Assembly (NCBI GenBank): GCA_964513465.1
Contig: CAZEMR010000063.1
Span: 1 to 17,062 of the forward strand
Source of the DNA: CAZEMR01 sp964513465
GTDB taxonomy: Bacteria > Bacteroidota > Ignavibacteria > Kapaibacteriales > UBA2268
Direction: 5' to 3'
Length of the DNA: 17,062 nt
The position numbers and the translations under genes are program-made. Shown one piece after another: positions 1 to 7,451 of this stretch. The notes under the pieces are model-generated. The model was not told the origin of the DNA. It did not search any database and worked only from the letters and a program-made list of their open reading frames with translations. Numbering within the stretch: the stretch's first letter is position 1; each line of letters starts with the position of its first letter.

Positions 1-22
1 TCTGCCCGTCCGATTATTCACA

Positions 23-52
23 GGCTCCGGAGTTTTCTCCGGAGCCTTTTTT
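23..52 (+). terminator. Rho-independent terminator of an upstream gene outside the window
   Basis: A perfect 10-bp stem (GGCTCCGGAG at 23-32 with CTCCGGAGCC at 37-46) closes a TTTT loop and is followed directly by six T (47-52). This is a textbook intrinsic terminator reading to the right. The 22 bases before it show no recognisable gene end, so the gene it serves lies to the left of the window. It separates that gene from the secreted protein starting at 145. Confidence 0.93.
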
Positions 53-76
53 ATTTAAATATCACCAAAATGTAAC

Positions 77-114
77 TTTTTTGCCAATTGATACGTCTTT
101 GGTGTAGAGTTTTG
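77..114 (+). promoter_or_regulatory. Possible Bacteroidota-type promoter for the 145-5659 gene pair
   Basis: TTTTTTG (77-83) and TAGAGTTTTG (105-114) are separated by 21 bp. They resemble the Bacteroidota TTG...TAnnTTTG arrangement, except that the -7-like element has one extra base between TA and TTTG. Transcription would begin near 120, leaving a short leader before the ATG at 145. The position between a terminator and a signal-peptide start fits, but the match is imperfect in AT-rich DNA. Confidence 0.3.
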
Positions 115-144
115 CAAAATGAATTCAACTATCCCGGATTATCA

Positions 145-3100
145 ATGATTTACAAATATATTATCCCGATTTTCTTTTTAATATTTACTTCGGTTTCATC
201 TGCTCAGCTTCAGCTTCAAATTGAAGAATTCAGCCCGAACCAATACGTCAGGACGGAGAATTTCCCGCTGCTGGAAATGCGGGTTTACGCAGCAGAAGCC
301 GGACAGCCCGTGCAGCTCGATATTTCAGAGTTGCTGGTGGTCGAAAACAATATTTCAGTACGGCCCTCAGAGCTCGTTTACGAAGGCAACGGCTGGCATG
401 ATATAAAATGGATACCCGGAGTCAAGGGTTGGGACCCCAGCGTTAATTATGCCACACTCGTGGTAACACGCGGCACTCAGTCAGCAGCGATCACCGGAAT
501 TTATCCATATCCGGATCCATATCTTCTGGCGCTGGTCGACCAGAGCAATCTCCAGATCGACCGTATCAATTTCGGGAAAGTCGCCGTGGGCGATACCGCA
601 AGAACGCAAACACGGGTGGTTGCATTGCTTTCGCGCACAAATTCGGCCGGCAACGAGATGCCTTTCTGGCTGGATTCGATAAGCTTTTCGACAGAGCATT
701 TCGCGTTTAAATGGCATGGCAATAACCTTACGACTGCTCCGCCGCCAGTGCTCTTGCAGCCCGCGTTTTCATATTATATGGATATACTTTTCGTGCCTAA
801 GCGCGAGGGGTTTATCCAGGACGTCATTACTTTCCATTACCAGGGCGGAATCACCCGCCAGGTAAGGCTTACCGGCAATGAATATAAAATCGAGCGACAG
901 ACCCTGCTGAAGCTTGTGCAGCCCGACAGCGCCGTCGTGCTTGCCCCTTGCCAGAAATACGAAATCAAATGGACCGGGCATTCGCGAAGCATTCCAACTC
1001 ATATTTTCGCCAGCTATGACGGCGGATTGACATGGGATAAGATCGAAAGCTCGATGGATTCAACGTATTTATGGACTGTGCCAGACGTCGAGACCGACCG
1101 CATGCTGATCAAAGTACGCCAGGACATGATTCCCGATATTCGCCGAACGCTGGTGGCGGGCGAGGCTCCCGTAGCGCAGCTTGCGTACAACCACAACGCG
1201 ACCCGGCTGCTGGCAGCGGATCAATCTGGCAAAATCACCGAATTCAACCTGATGAATGATACAAAAATCAACGAATATATCGCCGGGGATTATTCATATC
1301 CCGACAAGCAGATTAATCCTTTCGGGCTGGGTTATACTAATCCGGATCATGACTTTATTCTGACATATGATCCTTTTTCTATTCAGCCGCGCGATACGAT
1401 CGCATTTTTCGAAAATGGAGCTTCGCAATTCGCATCCAAAAAAAGCTTAGAAGCCGCATATAAAATTCGCCACACCTATATTGATCCGCAGCAGAGATTT
1501 ATCGCAATGGTGCCTGCGCTCAACAATCAGCTCAAGTTTATTGATCCGGCAGACGGCAGCGAAATCGAAACCATAATATTCGATAATCCTGTTATCGATT
1601 TTGCATTTAATCAAACGCTCGAGCGCGCGGTAGTCGCACTGCTCAATGGCGATTTTGTGCTGATAGATCTGCCGAATTTCGGAATTATTAAAACGATGAA
1701 TTTCCCATCGGTTCCGGTCATCGAGCGTGTTGCGTATTCCCCGGACGGCAAACTGCTCGGGCTTGGATCGCGGGCTTCACGTGGCACAGTCTCGTCTGGC
1801 GCATCTGCGGAAATAAATATAATCGATATCGATACCGAACAGATTGTCCGCACCAATGAATTCAATGCGACCGATCCGCTCGGGCTGCAGTTCGACCCCG
1901 CATCCAATATGCTTGTGGTCGGCTCGCGCACCCAGCCCCAGATTGCATTCTGGGATCTGCCCGCCGACGTATTCGCTGGCACTTTTATGGGCGCCGGAAG
2001 CGATATAGTCGAATTCGAGCTTTCGCCCGAAGGGCATTCGATAGCATTCGGCCTGCGCAACGGTGCTGTGGTGGTTCGTTCGTTTACCTATCCGGAAGAA
2101 GACCAGAGCAATGGTTATAACACGATCGCGCGTCCGGCCATTGCCACAGAAGCGATCGTGATTGAGCCAAAATTTATTGCCACCACGAATAATTATACAT
2201 ATACGGGCAAGCTCTGCAATGCCGGAATTTCGAAATTTATTTTTACCGATGTGTTTTTCCTGCACGGAGAGCATTTTGCTTTTGGCAATATTTCGATACC
2301 TGATACGCTTGAACCCGGCGAATGCCTTACGTTCGACATTGCATTCAGGCCGCGAAAAATCGGGAAAATCACGGATTCGCTGGTTTTCGAAAGCTGCGGG
2401 CATGAATATATTGTGCCGCTCCATAGCGAGGGTCTGGCGAGGAATATCACATTTTTGCAGAATGATTTTAATTTCGGAGATGTCTGCATCGGCGATACGG
2501 CTTACGCGGAATTCGAACTATTCCGCAACGAAGACCCGGTGCCGCTCGAAATTAACAGTCTGATTTCGCTGAACAAGGCTAATACCGGAATTAGTGTTGC
2601 CGAAAATTATACGGGAACTGTGGTGCCGCCGGGCGGAGTGCATACTGTTCGCCTGCGGTTTATACCCCCCGATCTCGGCGTTTTTTCGGATACTCTGGCA
2701 GTGTATCATTCCGAGCAGATGTTCCAGATATTCAAATTCCCGGTCAGCGGCCGCGGAATAGGCACATTTGTGGACATGAGCCATCAGGAATTATTATATA
2801 TTCCGGAAATCACCACGCGCTACCTGACAATCACAAACACTGGCGGCGATGCGCTGACAATAAATCAGGTGAATATCGCCCCGGTGGGTAATTTTCGGGT
2901 GACCACTCCGATGCCCGTCAGCATTTTGCCCGGCGAAACCGACAGCATTGCAATCGAATGGTTTGGCGGAATACGCAAGGGTGCGACTTTATCGCTCGAT
3001 GCAGTACCATGTCTGGTGCAGAAATACATATTACTCGACTTTTTCGAGGGCGCTTCGACCGTCTCTATACCCACTACCGAAGCCGATCCGAGAGGCAATG

Positions 3101-3741
3101 CGATTATTAATATTAATTACGAAAACCGCCACAACAGGGATTATGCCGGCGAGAGATTCTGTGAAGCGGAATTCAGCGTCAACCCCAGGCTGTTTCTGCC
3201 CGAAACGGTCGAAAGCGACCACGGCCAGGCCACTATCACCCGCAATGAAATAGTCGGCGATGAGCGGATTGTGGGCATCAGGGTCGAAGGCGATTTCCCG
3301 CGTCAGGGCACCCTGGCGCGCGTAATCGGCCCCGCGGGAATTGCCGAAACCGATCGCTCCCCGCTGCAATTGCAGAACGGAAATTTATATTGGGGCGAAG
3401 CGGTCGATGTAACACCCGTCGATGGCGAGCTAATTATAACCGGCCTATGCGGAGACAGGCGAATACTGCAGAACGATGCGAAAGTATCAATAGTCAGCCT
3501 TATGCCCAATCCCGCATCAGGAGTGGTCAATGTGGTGTTCGATTCCGAAACCGAAGACTCGTATTTTGTGGAAATTTATGACGAATTGGGTCAAAAAGTG
3601 CTGACTACCTCGAGATTTTCCGGCCATAACGGTCGAAACGAAATCGGCATAAATCTGACGGGGATAGCCCCTGGAACCTTCCGGCTGATGCTGCGCTCGG
3701 ATGATTCATGGAGCGCCGAGATGCTTGTGATAATCAAATAA
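145..3741 (+). CDS. Large secreted protein: ASH (choice-of-anchor D) domains, beta-propeller and T9SS type A sorting domain
   Basis: A 1198-residue exported protein of unknown specific function. The reading frame extends to a TTG at 88, but the ATG at 145 directly begins a signal peptide (MIYKYIIPIFFLIF, ending SSA before QLQLQ), so 145 is chosen. Visible order: ASH/HYDIN-like domain about 134-242 (INFGKVAVGDTA, then LFVPKREGF); an Ig/FN3-like stretch about 250-330 (ASYDGGLTWDKI); WD40/YVTN-like propeller repeats about 333-647 (AYNHNATRLLAADQSGKI, AYSPDGKLLGLGS, ELSPEGHSIAFG); three more ASH-like domains about 673-764, 767-872 (FNFGDVCIGDTAYAEF) and 874-970; a beta-rich region; and a C-terminal T9SS type A domain about 1116-1198 (MPNPASGVVNVVF, VEIYDELGQKV, APGTFRLML). 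In this family the tail directs passage through the T9SS and is removed when the protein is attached at the surface. The stop is followed 1 nt later by the OmpA-family gene, so co-expression is likely. Domain calls are firm; a role as surface scaffold or adhesin is inference. Confidence 0.9.
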   Translation: MIYKYIIPIFFLIFTSVSSAQLQLQIEEFSPNQYVRTENFPLLEMRVYAAEAGQPVQLDISELLVVENNISVRPSELVYEGNGWHDIKWIPGVKGWDPSVNYATLVVTRGTQSAAITGIYPYPDPYLLALVDQSNLQIDRINFGKVAVGDTARTQTRVVALLSRTNSAGNEMPFWLDSISFSTEHFAFKWHGNNLTTAPPPVLLQPAFSYYMDILFVPKREGFIQDVITFHYQGGITRQVRLTGNEYKIERQTLLKLVQPDSAVVLAPCQKYEIKWTGHSRSIPTHIFASYDGGLTWDKIESSMDSTYLWTVPDVETDRMLIKVRQDMIPDIRRTLVAGEAPVAQLAYNHNATRLLAADQSGKITEFNLMNDTKINEYIAGDYSYPDKQINPFGLGYTNPDHDFILTYDPFSIQPRDTIAFFENGASQFASKKSLEAAYKIRHTYIDPQQRFIAMVPALNNQLKFIDPADGSEIETIIFDNPVIDFAFNQTLERAVVALLNGDFVLIDLPNFGIIKTMNFPSVPVIERVAYSPDGKLLGLGSRASRGTVSSGASAEINIIDIDTEQIVRTNEFNATDPLGLQFDPASNMLVVGSRTQPQIAFWDLPADVFAGTFMGAGSDIVEFELSPEGHSIAFGLRNGAVVVRSFTYPEEDQSNGYNTIARPAIATEAIVIEPKFIATTNNYTYTGKLCNAGISKFIFTDVFFLHGEHFAFGNISIPDTLEPGECLTFDIAFRPRKIGKITDSLVFESCGHEYIVPLHSEGLARNITFLQNDFNFGDVCIGDTAYAEFELFRNEDPVPLEINSLISLNKANTGISVAENYTGTVVPPGGVHTVRLRFIPPDLGVFSDTLAVYHSEQMFQIFKFPVSGRGIGTFVDMSHQELLYIPEITTRYLTITNTGGDALTINQVNIAPVGNFRVTTPMPVSILPGETDSIAIEWFGGIRKGATLSLDAVPCLVQKYILLDFFEGASTVSIPTTEADPRGNAIININYENRHNRDYAGERFCEAEFSVNPRLFLPETVESDHGQATITRNEIVGDERIVGIRVEGDFPRQGTLARVIGPAGIAETDRSPLQLQNGNLYWGEAVDVTPVDGELIITGLCGDRRILQNDAKVSIVSLMPNPASGVVNVVFDSETEDSYFVEIYDELGQKVLTTSRFSGHNGRNEIGINLTGIAPGTFRLMLRSDDSWSAEMLVIIK

Positions 3742-3742
3742 T

Positions 3743-5659
3743 ATGGACAAGGCCAAGATGAAATACTGGATTTTGCTGGTAATAATATTTTTCGGAATAA
3801 ACAATTCCTCAGCCAAAGACGACCCTGCAAACTGGACAATAACCGGGAGCGCAGGCGGAGCATGGAATATTCATACCGCTTCTTTCCCTCGATTGCCGGG
3901 GCTTGAGACCTGCTGTACGGAATTTACCGGCGGATCGGGCATCGGCTGGTATGCCGAAGCCGGCGCCGAATACCGGCTCGACGGCGGGCTTTTCGGCAGG
4001 CCTGCATCGTTATACCTCCGCGGCGGAATAGCAGGCCTTAGCGCCGACCTTATCGAAGAAGAATTCATCGGCCATGTAATATCCGGCAACGAAGCAGGAC
4101 GCGCATTGGTCGAATACCGCATTTATCCAGAGCTAAGCGCATTGATGTTCAGCCCCGGAATAAAAATCAGACCACTCGATGAACTGCCGCTATCGATTAG
4201 ATTCGGCGGCAGGATTGGTATATATATGTCCCAAAGCTTCGAATCCGAGGAAGCTCTTATTTCGCCGGATGACGTAACATTCGAAAACGGCGAACGATTC
4301 CGGCGTCAGCGCAGCGGCGAGCTGCCCGACGCATCCGGGCTTTATGCCGCAATCTCAGTTGGCGCCGAATTCGATGCATGGCAAAGCGGCAACTGGCTGG
4401 TACGCCCAGAACTTATGTTCGATTATTCGCTGACTAATGTGGTCTCGCCGATCGACTGGAAAGCAAATGCACTGCGAGGCGGCGTGACAGTGGCCTATGT
4501 AATTCCCGCGCCCGAAGCGCCTGCGCCGAAGCCGGCGCCGCTGCCGGGTATGCCGGAGCCTCCCGTGCCGCCGGTGATACATCCGGCTTCGGTCGATCTT
4601 AAGCTTATGGCCAATGGCCGCGAGATAGGGCAGGGCGATACAATTCGGATCGATGCGGAATATAAATATGAAATCACGAAAATGAGCTTAAGGCCTGCGG
4701 TATTCTACGTTCCGGGCAAAACCGCTCCGGCGGATTATTCAATTGAATTCATGAACGGGAAAATCGATCAGCGGAATGTGATCGATGCGGTGGCTAATTA
4801 TCTTAAATCGAATGATAAGCCAGCCGGAATGGTTGCGCACATCACCAGCGCAGAGACTCGCCAAACGGCCGAAGAGCGAATTGAGATGATCGCTGATAAT
4901 CTTTCCGAACTGGGTATTGATACGGGACGCATCCAATCGGAAATCGTGGTTCACGACACAGCAGGATTCAAAAGACCCGAACTGGCTGCCGAGCATAGCC
5001 GCATCGAGTTCCGCTTTGATGGCGCCAGGGCTCTCGATTATATCACACGCGAGGATTTAAGTGAAACAATCCGCGAAACCGAACTTGTCATAAGCGCAGA
5101 CATTGACAGCAAGGCTACGATTATGCGCAGGCGCACAACGGCCTATCTTGGCGGTTTGCAGATACTCGATGCCGCGGATACATATGCGAAATTCAAACTT
5201 GGAAGGGATATTGACCGGGACGGAGACTATCTTCAGGTCAATTCCTATGCGCTGAATTCGGATAATCAGACCGGCGCGGACAGCATTGGCGCTTATGTCC
5301 GGATTCATATTGACAAACGCGATACTTCGGTCAATCGCCTTGGCGAAGAGAATATATTTATACTCGGATTTTTCGAATTCGACGGGTCGGAATTCACCGG
5401 TGTCAACCGCTCCGCTCTCGAAGCGGTACGCAAATCCGCCGACGCAGGCCGGAGCATAGAGCTCGTCGGACTGACGGACGATTTTGGCAGCGAATCCTAT
5501 AATAATTCTCTGGCGCGTCGCAGAATGCAGGCCGCCTCGGAATTAATTGCACGCCCCGACGCTGAATTGAAATTCATTCAGCCGGATCAGTACTGGTTTT
5601 CAAACAACAATCCAATGGGCAGATTCTATAACCGCAGTGTAATTGTCCGGATTAAATAA
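3743..5659 (+). CDS. OmpA-family outer-membrane protein with beta-barrel and peptidoglycan-binding C-terminus
   Basis: A 638-residue envelope protein. A signal peptide (KYWILLVIIFFGIN, ending SSA at about residue 24) is followed by an N-terminal beta-barrel-like region about 25-252 with alternating Tyr/Gly-rich strands, then a Pro/Ala-rich linker about 254-282. The middle region (about 300-430) resembles an OmpA-like domain but lacks its usual TD motif. The C-terminal domain (about 537-638) is a clear OmpA_C domain: FFEFDGSEF, then GLTDDFGSESYNNSLARRRM. D579 and R594 keep the 15-residue spacing of the peptidoglycan-binding Asp/Arg pair known from E. coli OmpA. It should span the outer membrane and grip peptidoglycan. 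The start at 3743 lies 1 nt after the previous stop. An ATG at 3758 has AAGG six nt upstream and begins the hydrophobic signal directly, so it is an equally good start. It is most likely co-transcribed with the T9SS-sorted protein upstream. Confidence 0.9.
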   Translation: MDKAKMKYWILLVIIFFGINNSSAKDDPANWTITGSAGGAWNIHTASFPRLPGLETCCTEFTGGSGIGWYAEAGAEYRLDGGLFGRPASLYLRGGIAGLSADLIEEEFIGHVISGNEAGRALVEYRIYPELSALMFSPGIKIRPLDELPLSIRFGGRIGIYMSQSFESEEALISPDDVTFENGERFRRQRSGELPDASGLYAAISVGAEFDAWQSGNWLVRPELMFDYSLTNVVSPIDWKANALRGGVTVAYVIPAPEAPAPKPAPLPGMPEPPVPPVIHPASVDLKLMANGREIGQGDTIRIDAEYKYEITKMSLRPAVFYVPGKTAPADYSIEFMNGKIDQRNVIDAVANYLKSNDKPAGMVAHITSAETRQTAEERIEMIADNLSELGIDTGRIQSEIVVHDTAGFKRPELAAEHSRIEFRFDGARALDYITREDLSETIRETELVISADIDSKATIMRRRTTAYLGGLQILDAADTYAKFKLGRDIDRDGDYLQVNSYALNSDNQTGADSIGAYVRIHIDKRDTSVNRLGEENIFILGFFEFDGSEFTGVNRSALEAVRKSADAGRSIELVGLTDDFGSESYNNSLARRRMQAASELIARPDAELKFIQPDQYWFSNNNPMGRFYNRSVIVRIK

Positions 5660-5701
5660 TATTTTCTGATTAAAAATTCATCTCAAAAAACTTGTTTTTA
5701 T

Positions 5702-5741
5702 TAAAATCTTTTCCCAATTTATAGAGCGGGAAGAGATTTTA
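5702..5741. terminator. Long inverted repeat, probable (possibly bidirectional) terminator
   Basis: The arms at 5702-5715 (ending TCTTTTCCC) and 5728-5741 (starting GGGAAGAGA) pair over 14 bp with a single G-U wobble around a 12-nt loop. The outer part is A/T and runs into TTTTATATTTATT on the right. It lies 42 nt after the OmpA-family stop and about 60 nt before the histidine kinase start. It is most simply the terminator of the two-gene unit. An operator for the kinase gene is a less likely alternative, because the arms are long and AT-rich at the base. Confidence 0.55.
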
Positions 5742-5800
5742 TATTTATTGAATCACGTCATTATTTCATCACGGTTAGTCAATCCGGGATCAGAGGTTAA

Positions 5801-7288
5801 ATGCAATCGCGTAATAAAATATTAGTCATAAACGCAGATAAAGATATCGAACTACAGCTCAACCGGGCCGTAAGGGATTTGGGCGGCGGGATTGAACTGA
5901 TTTATATTAAAGACCGCATTCGGGCAACAGAAATGATTGCGGATGAATCTGTCTTTTGCGTGATATGTGCCTGCGATTCGACCATCGGCAATTATAAAGA
6001 CATGCTGTCGGCGGCCCGAAGCTCGCCCTTTGATCCTATGTTCGTGCTGATTTCCCGCAAAATCGCATGGCAGGACATACCCGATATTGTTCGCAATGGC
6101 GTGGATGAAATCGCCGAAAAAGACGATACGAATGCGATAAAAGAGATATTGCGCAAAGTCGCAGCAAAGTTAATCACAGAGGGAAATATGAGGCCACGCC
6201 TGGATTATAATGATTTATACCGTAATTTTTTTCTGCTTAGTCCCGTTCCGTCCGCTCTGATCAGCCGCGAGAACGGCCGTATTATTGATGTCAATCCGGC
6301 TTTTGCGGATTTGTTCTGTGTTTCCCGCGAGAGTTTTATCGGAGCCTCCGCAGCCGAACAGCCATGCTTTTATGACTATAAAGAAGGAAAAAATATAGTT
6401 AGCGAGAATTTCGTCCCGAATAACTATTTCAAAAAAGAAGTATGGCTGCAAAACGCCGAAGGCGATAGGATTATATTGCTTGTTACAATGAATGAGGACA
6501 AAGTGGCCGGCCGCCAGGTGATATTTTTCAAAGGGCTCGATATTACCGACCGCAAAGCTCTCGACGAAGAGCTCGAACTGGCACTCGATAAGCAGCGTGA
6601 GCTGAATCTGCTCAAGTCCAAATTCCTCTCGATGATTTCTCACGAATTTCGTTCGCCGCTGACTACGATTATGCTTTCGACCGACATGATAAAGCAATAT
6701 GGCAATATGTGGGACGATGCCGAGCGCGAAAAGCATTTCGGGCGCATCCGCAATACTGTGCTTCGGATGACCCAATTAATGGAAAATGTGATGATAATCG
6801 GCCGTATGGAAACCGGGATGATGGAGGCCAATCCCGAATATATCGATCTGGAGGACTATTGCAAGGCGCTGGCCGACAACATCGAATTCAGCCACGGCAG
6901 CCAGGGCCAGTTGATTAATATTGCCTGCACCGGCAATTGCCATGATATATATATAGACGAGAATCTTCTGGGGCTGATAATCAACAATCTGCTTTCGAAT
7001 GCAATCAAATATTCGCCGACCGGCACCAATGTGGATTTCCGAGTTAATTGCTCGAAAAAAGGCATAGAATTCCGTATAAGCGATCGTGGCATCGGTATTC
7101 CGAAGGAAGATATACCGCATTTATTCTCATCATTTTTCCGGGCAAAAAATACCAAAAACATCAACGGCTACGGGCTGGGGCTTGCGATTGTCAAAAATTG
7201 CGTGGACTCCCTCAGGGGCGATATCCGTGTGGAAAGCAAGATCAACCGCGGCACTACATTTATCGTAAACATTCCGCCACTTGATTGA
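5801..7288 (+). CDS. Cytosolic sensor histidine kinase: degenerate receiver, PAS, HisKA, HATPase_c
   Basis: A 495-residue histidine kinase with no signal peptide or membrane segment, so it should sense an internal or relayed signal. Order: receiver-like domain 1-125 (KILVINADKD; a Lys near 107); PAS about 138-250 (GRIIDVNPAFADLFCVSRESF, ending DITDRK); a short coiled coil; HisKA with phosphoacceptor H281 in SHEFRSPLT; HATPase_c with N-box N400 (NNLLSNAIKYSP), G1 box DRGIGI (428-432) and G2 box GYGLGLAIVK (456-465). All catalytic boxes are intact. The receiver is odd: the acidic pair after strand 1 is N11-A12, and the usual phosphoacceptor position appears to be Ala57 with an Asp only at 59, so phosphorylation is doubtful. 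AGAGG at 5792-5796, four nt before ATG, is the clearest Shine-Dalgarno-like sequence in the window. No response regulator is adjacent, so the partner is unknown. Confidence 0.93.
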   Translation: MQSRNKILVINADKDIELQLNRAVRDLGGGIELIYIKDRIRATEMIADESVFCVICACDSTIGNYKDMLSAARSSPFDPMFVLISRKIAWQDIPDIVRNGVDEIAEKDDTNAIKEILRKVAAKLITEGNMRPRLDYNDLYRNFFLLSPVPSALISRENGRIIDVNPAFADLFCVSRESFIGASAAEQPCFYDYKEGKNIVSENFVPNNYFKKEVWLQNAEGDRIILLVTMNEDKVAGRQVIFFKGLDITDRKALDEELELALDKQRELNLLKSKFLSMISHEFRSPLTTIMLSTDMIKQYGNMWDDAEREKHFGRIRNTVLRMTQLMENVMIIGRMETGMMEANPEYIDLEDYCKALADNIEFSHGSQGQLINIACTGNCHDIYIDENLLGLIINNLLSNAIKYSPTGTNVDFRVNCSKKGIEFRISDRGIGIPKEDIPHLFSSFFRAKNTKNINGYGLGLAIVKNCVDSLRGDIRVESKINRGTTFIVNIPPLD

Positions 7289-7313
7289 TCATTAATCCCG
7301 CATCTGTGGCCAT

Positions 7314-7343
7314 TTCCGGCTAATTCCGGCATTATTTTTTTTT
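7314..7343 (+). terminator. Weak terminator-like element after the histidine kinase
   Basis: Two CCGG blocks (in TTTCCGGCTAATTCCGGC) can form a short 4-bp GC stem with a 6-nt loop, followed by CATTA and a run of nine T ending at 7343. The stem is short and separated from the T-run by five bases, so this is only a weak candidate. It is the only terminator-like signal between the kinase and the transporter operon. Confidence 0.3.
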
Positions 7344-7362
7344 CTGCCTCCCGCCTTTTTAT

Positions 7363-7370
7363 TATCTTTG
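7363..7370 (+). promoter_or_regulatory. Bacteroidota -7 promoter element (TAnnTTTG) for the peptide-transport operon
   Basis: TATCTTTG at 7363-7370 matches exactly the TAnnTTTG -7 consensus described for Bacteroidota housekeeping promoters. A T-rich stretch ending TTTCTG (7341-7346) sits about where the weaker -33 element belongs, though it is not a clean TTG. Transcription would start near 7377, giving a leader of about 75 nt to the ATG at 7452. The leader is AT-rich, and I see no riboswitch-like structure or Shine-Dalgarno in it. Confidence 0.55.
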
Positions 7371-7451
7371 CCAAGATTTACCTGATGCAATCGAAGAGAT
7401 TGAAATTATTGTATTTAATATAATCATTATCAACTAACAGATCTAATTGCA

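Noticed and set aside
1..22. Possible tRNA or gene tail before the first terminator
   Set aside because: It is too short, with no CCA end, T-loop or readable frame to support a call.
88..144. TTG-initiated extension of the first gene
   Set aside because: It adds 19 residues before an ATG that directly begins a normal signal peptide, and it overlaps the candidate promoter.
1777..2424. 215-codon minus-strand open frame inside the ASH/propeller gene
   Set aside because: It is a shadow of a clearly coding strand, with no domain and no start signal.
6215..6775. 186-codon minus-strand open frame inside the histidine kinase
   Set aside because: It is antisense to the PAS/HisKA coding region, which has intact motifs.
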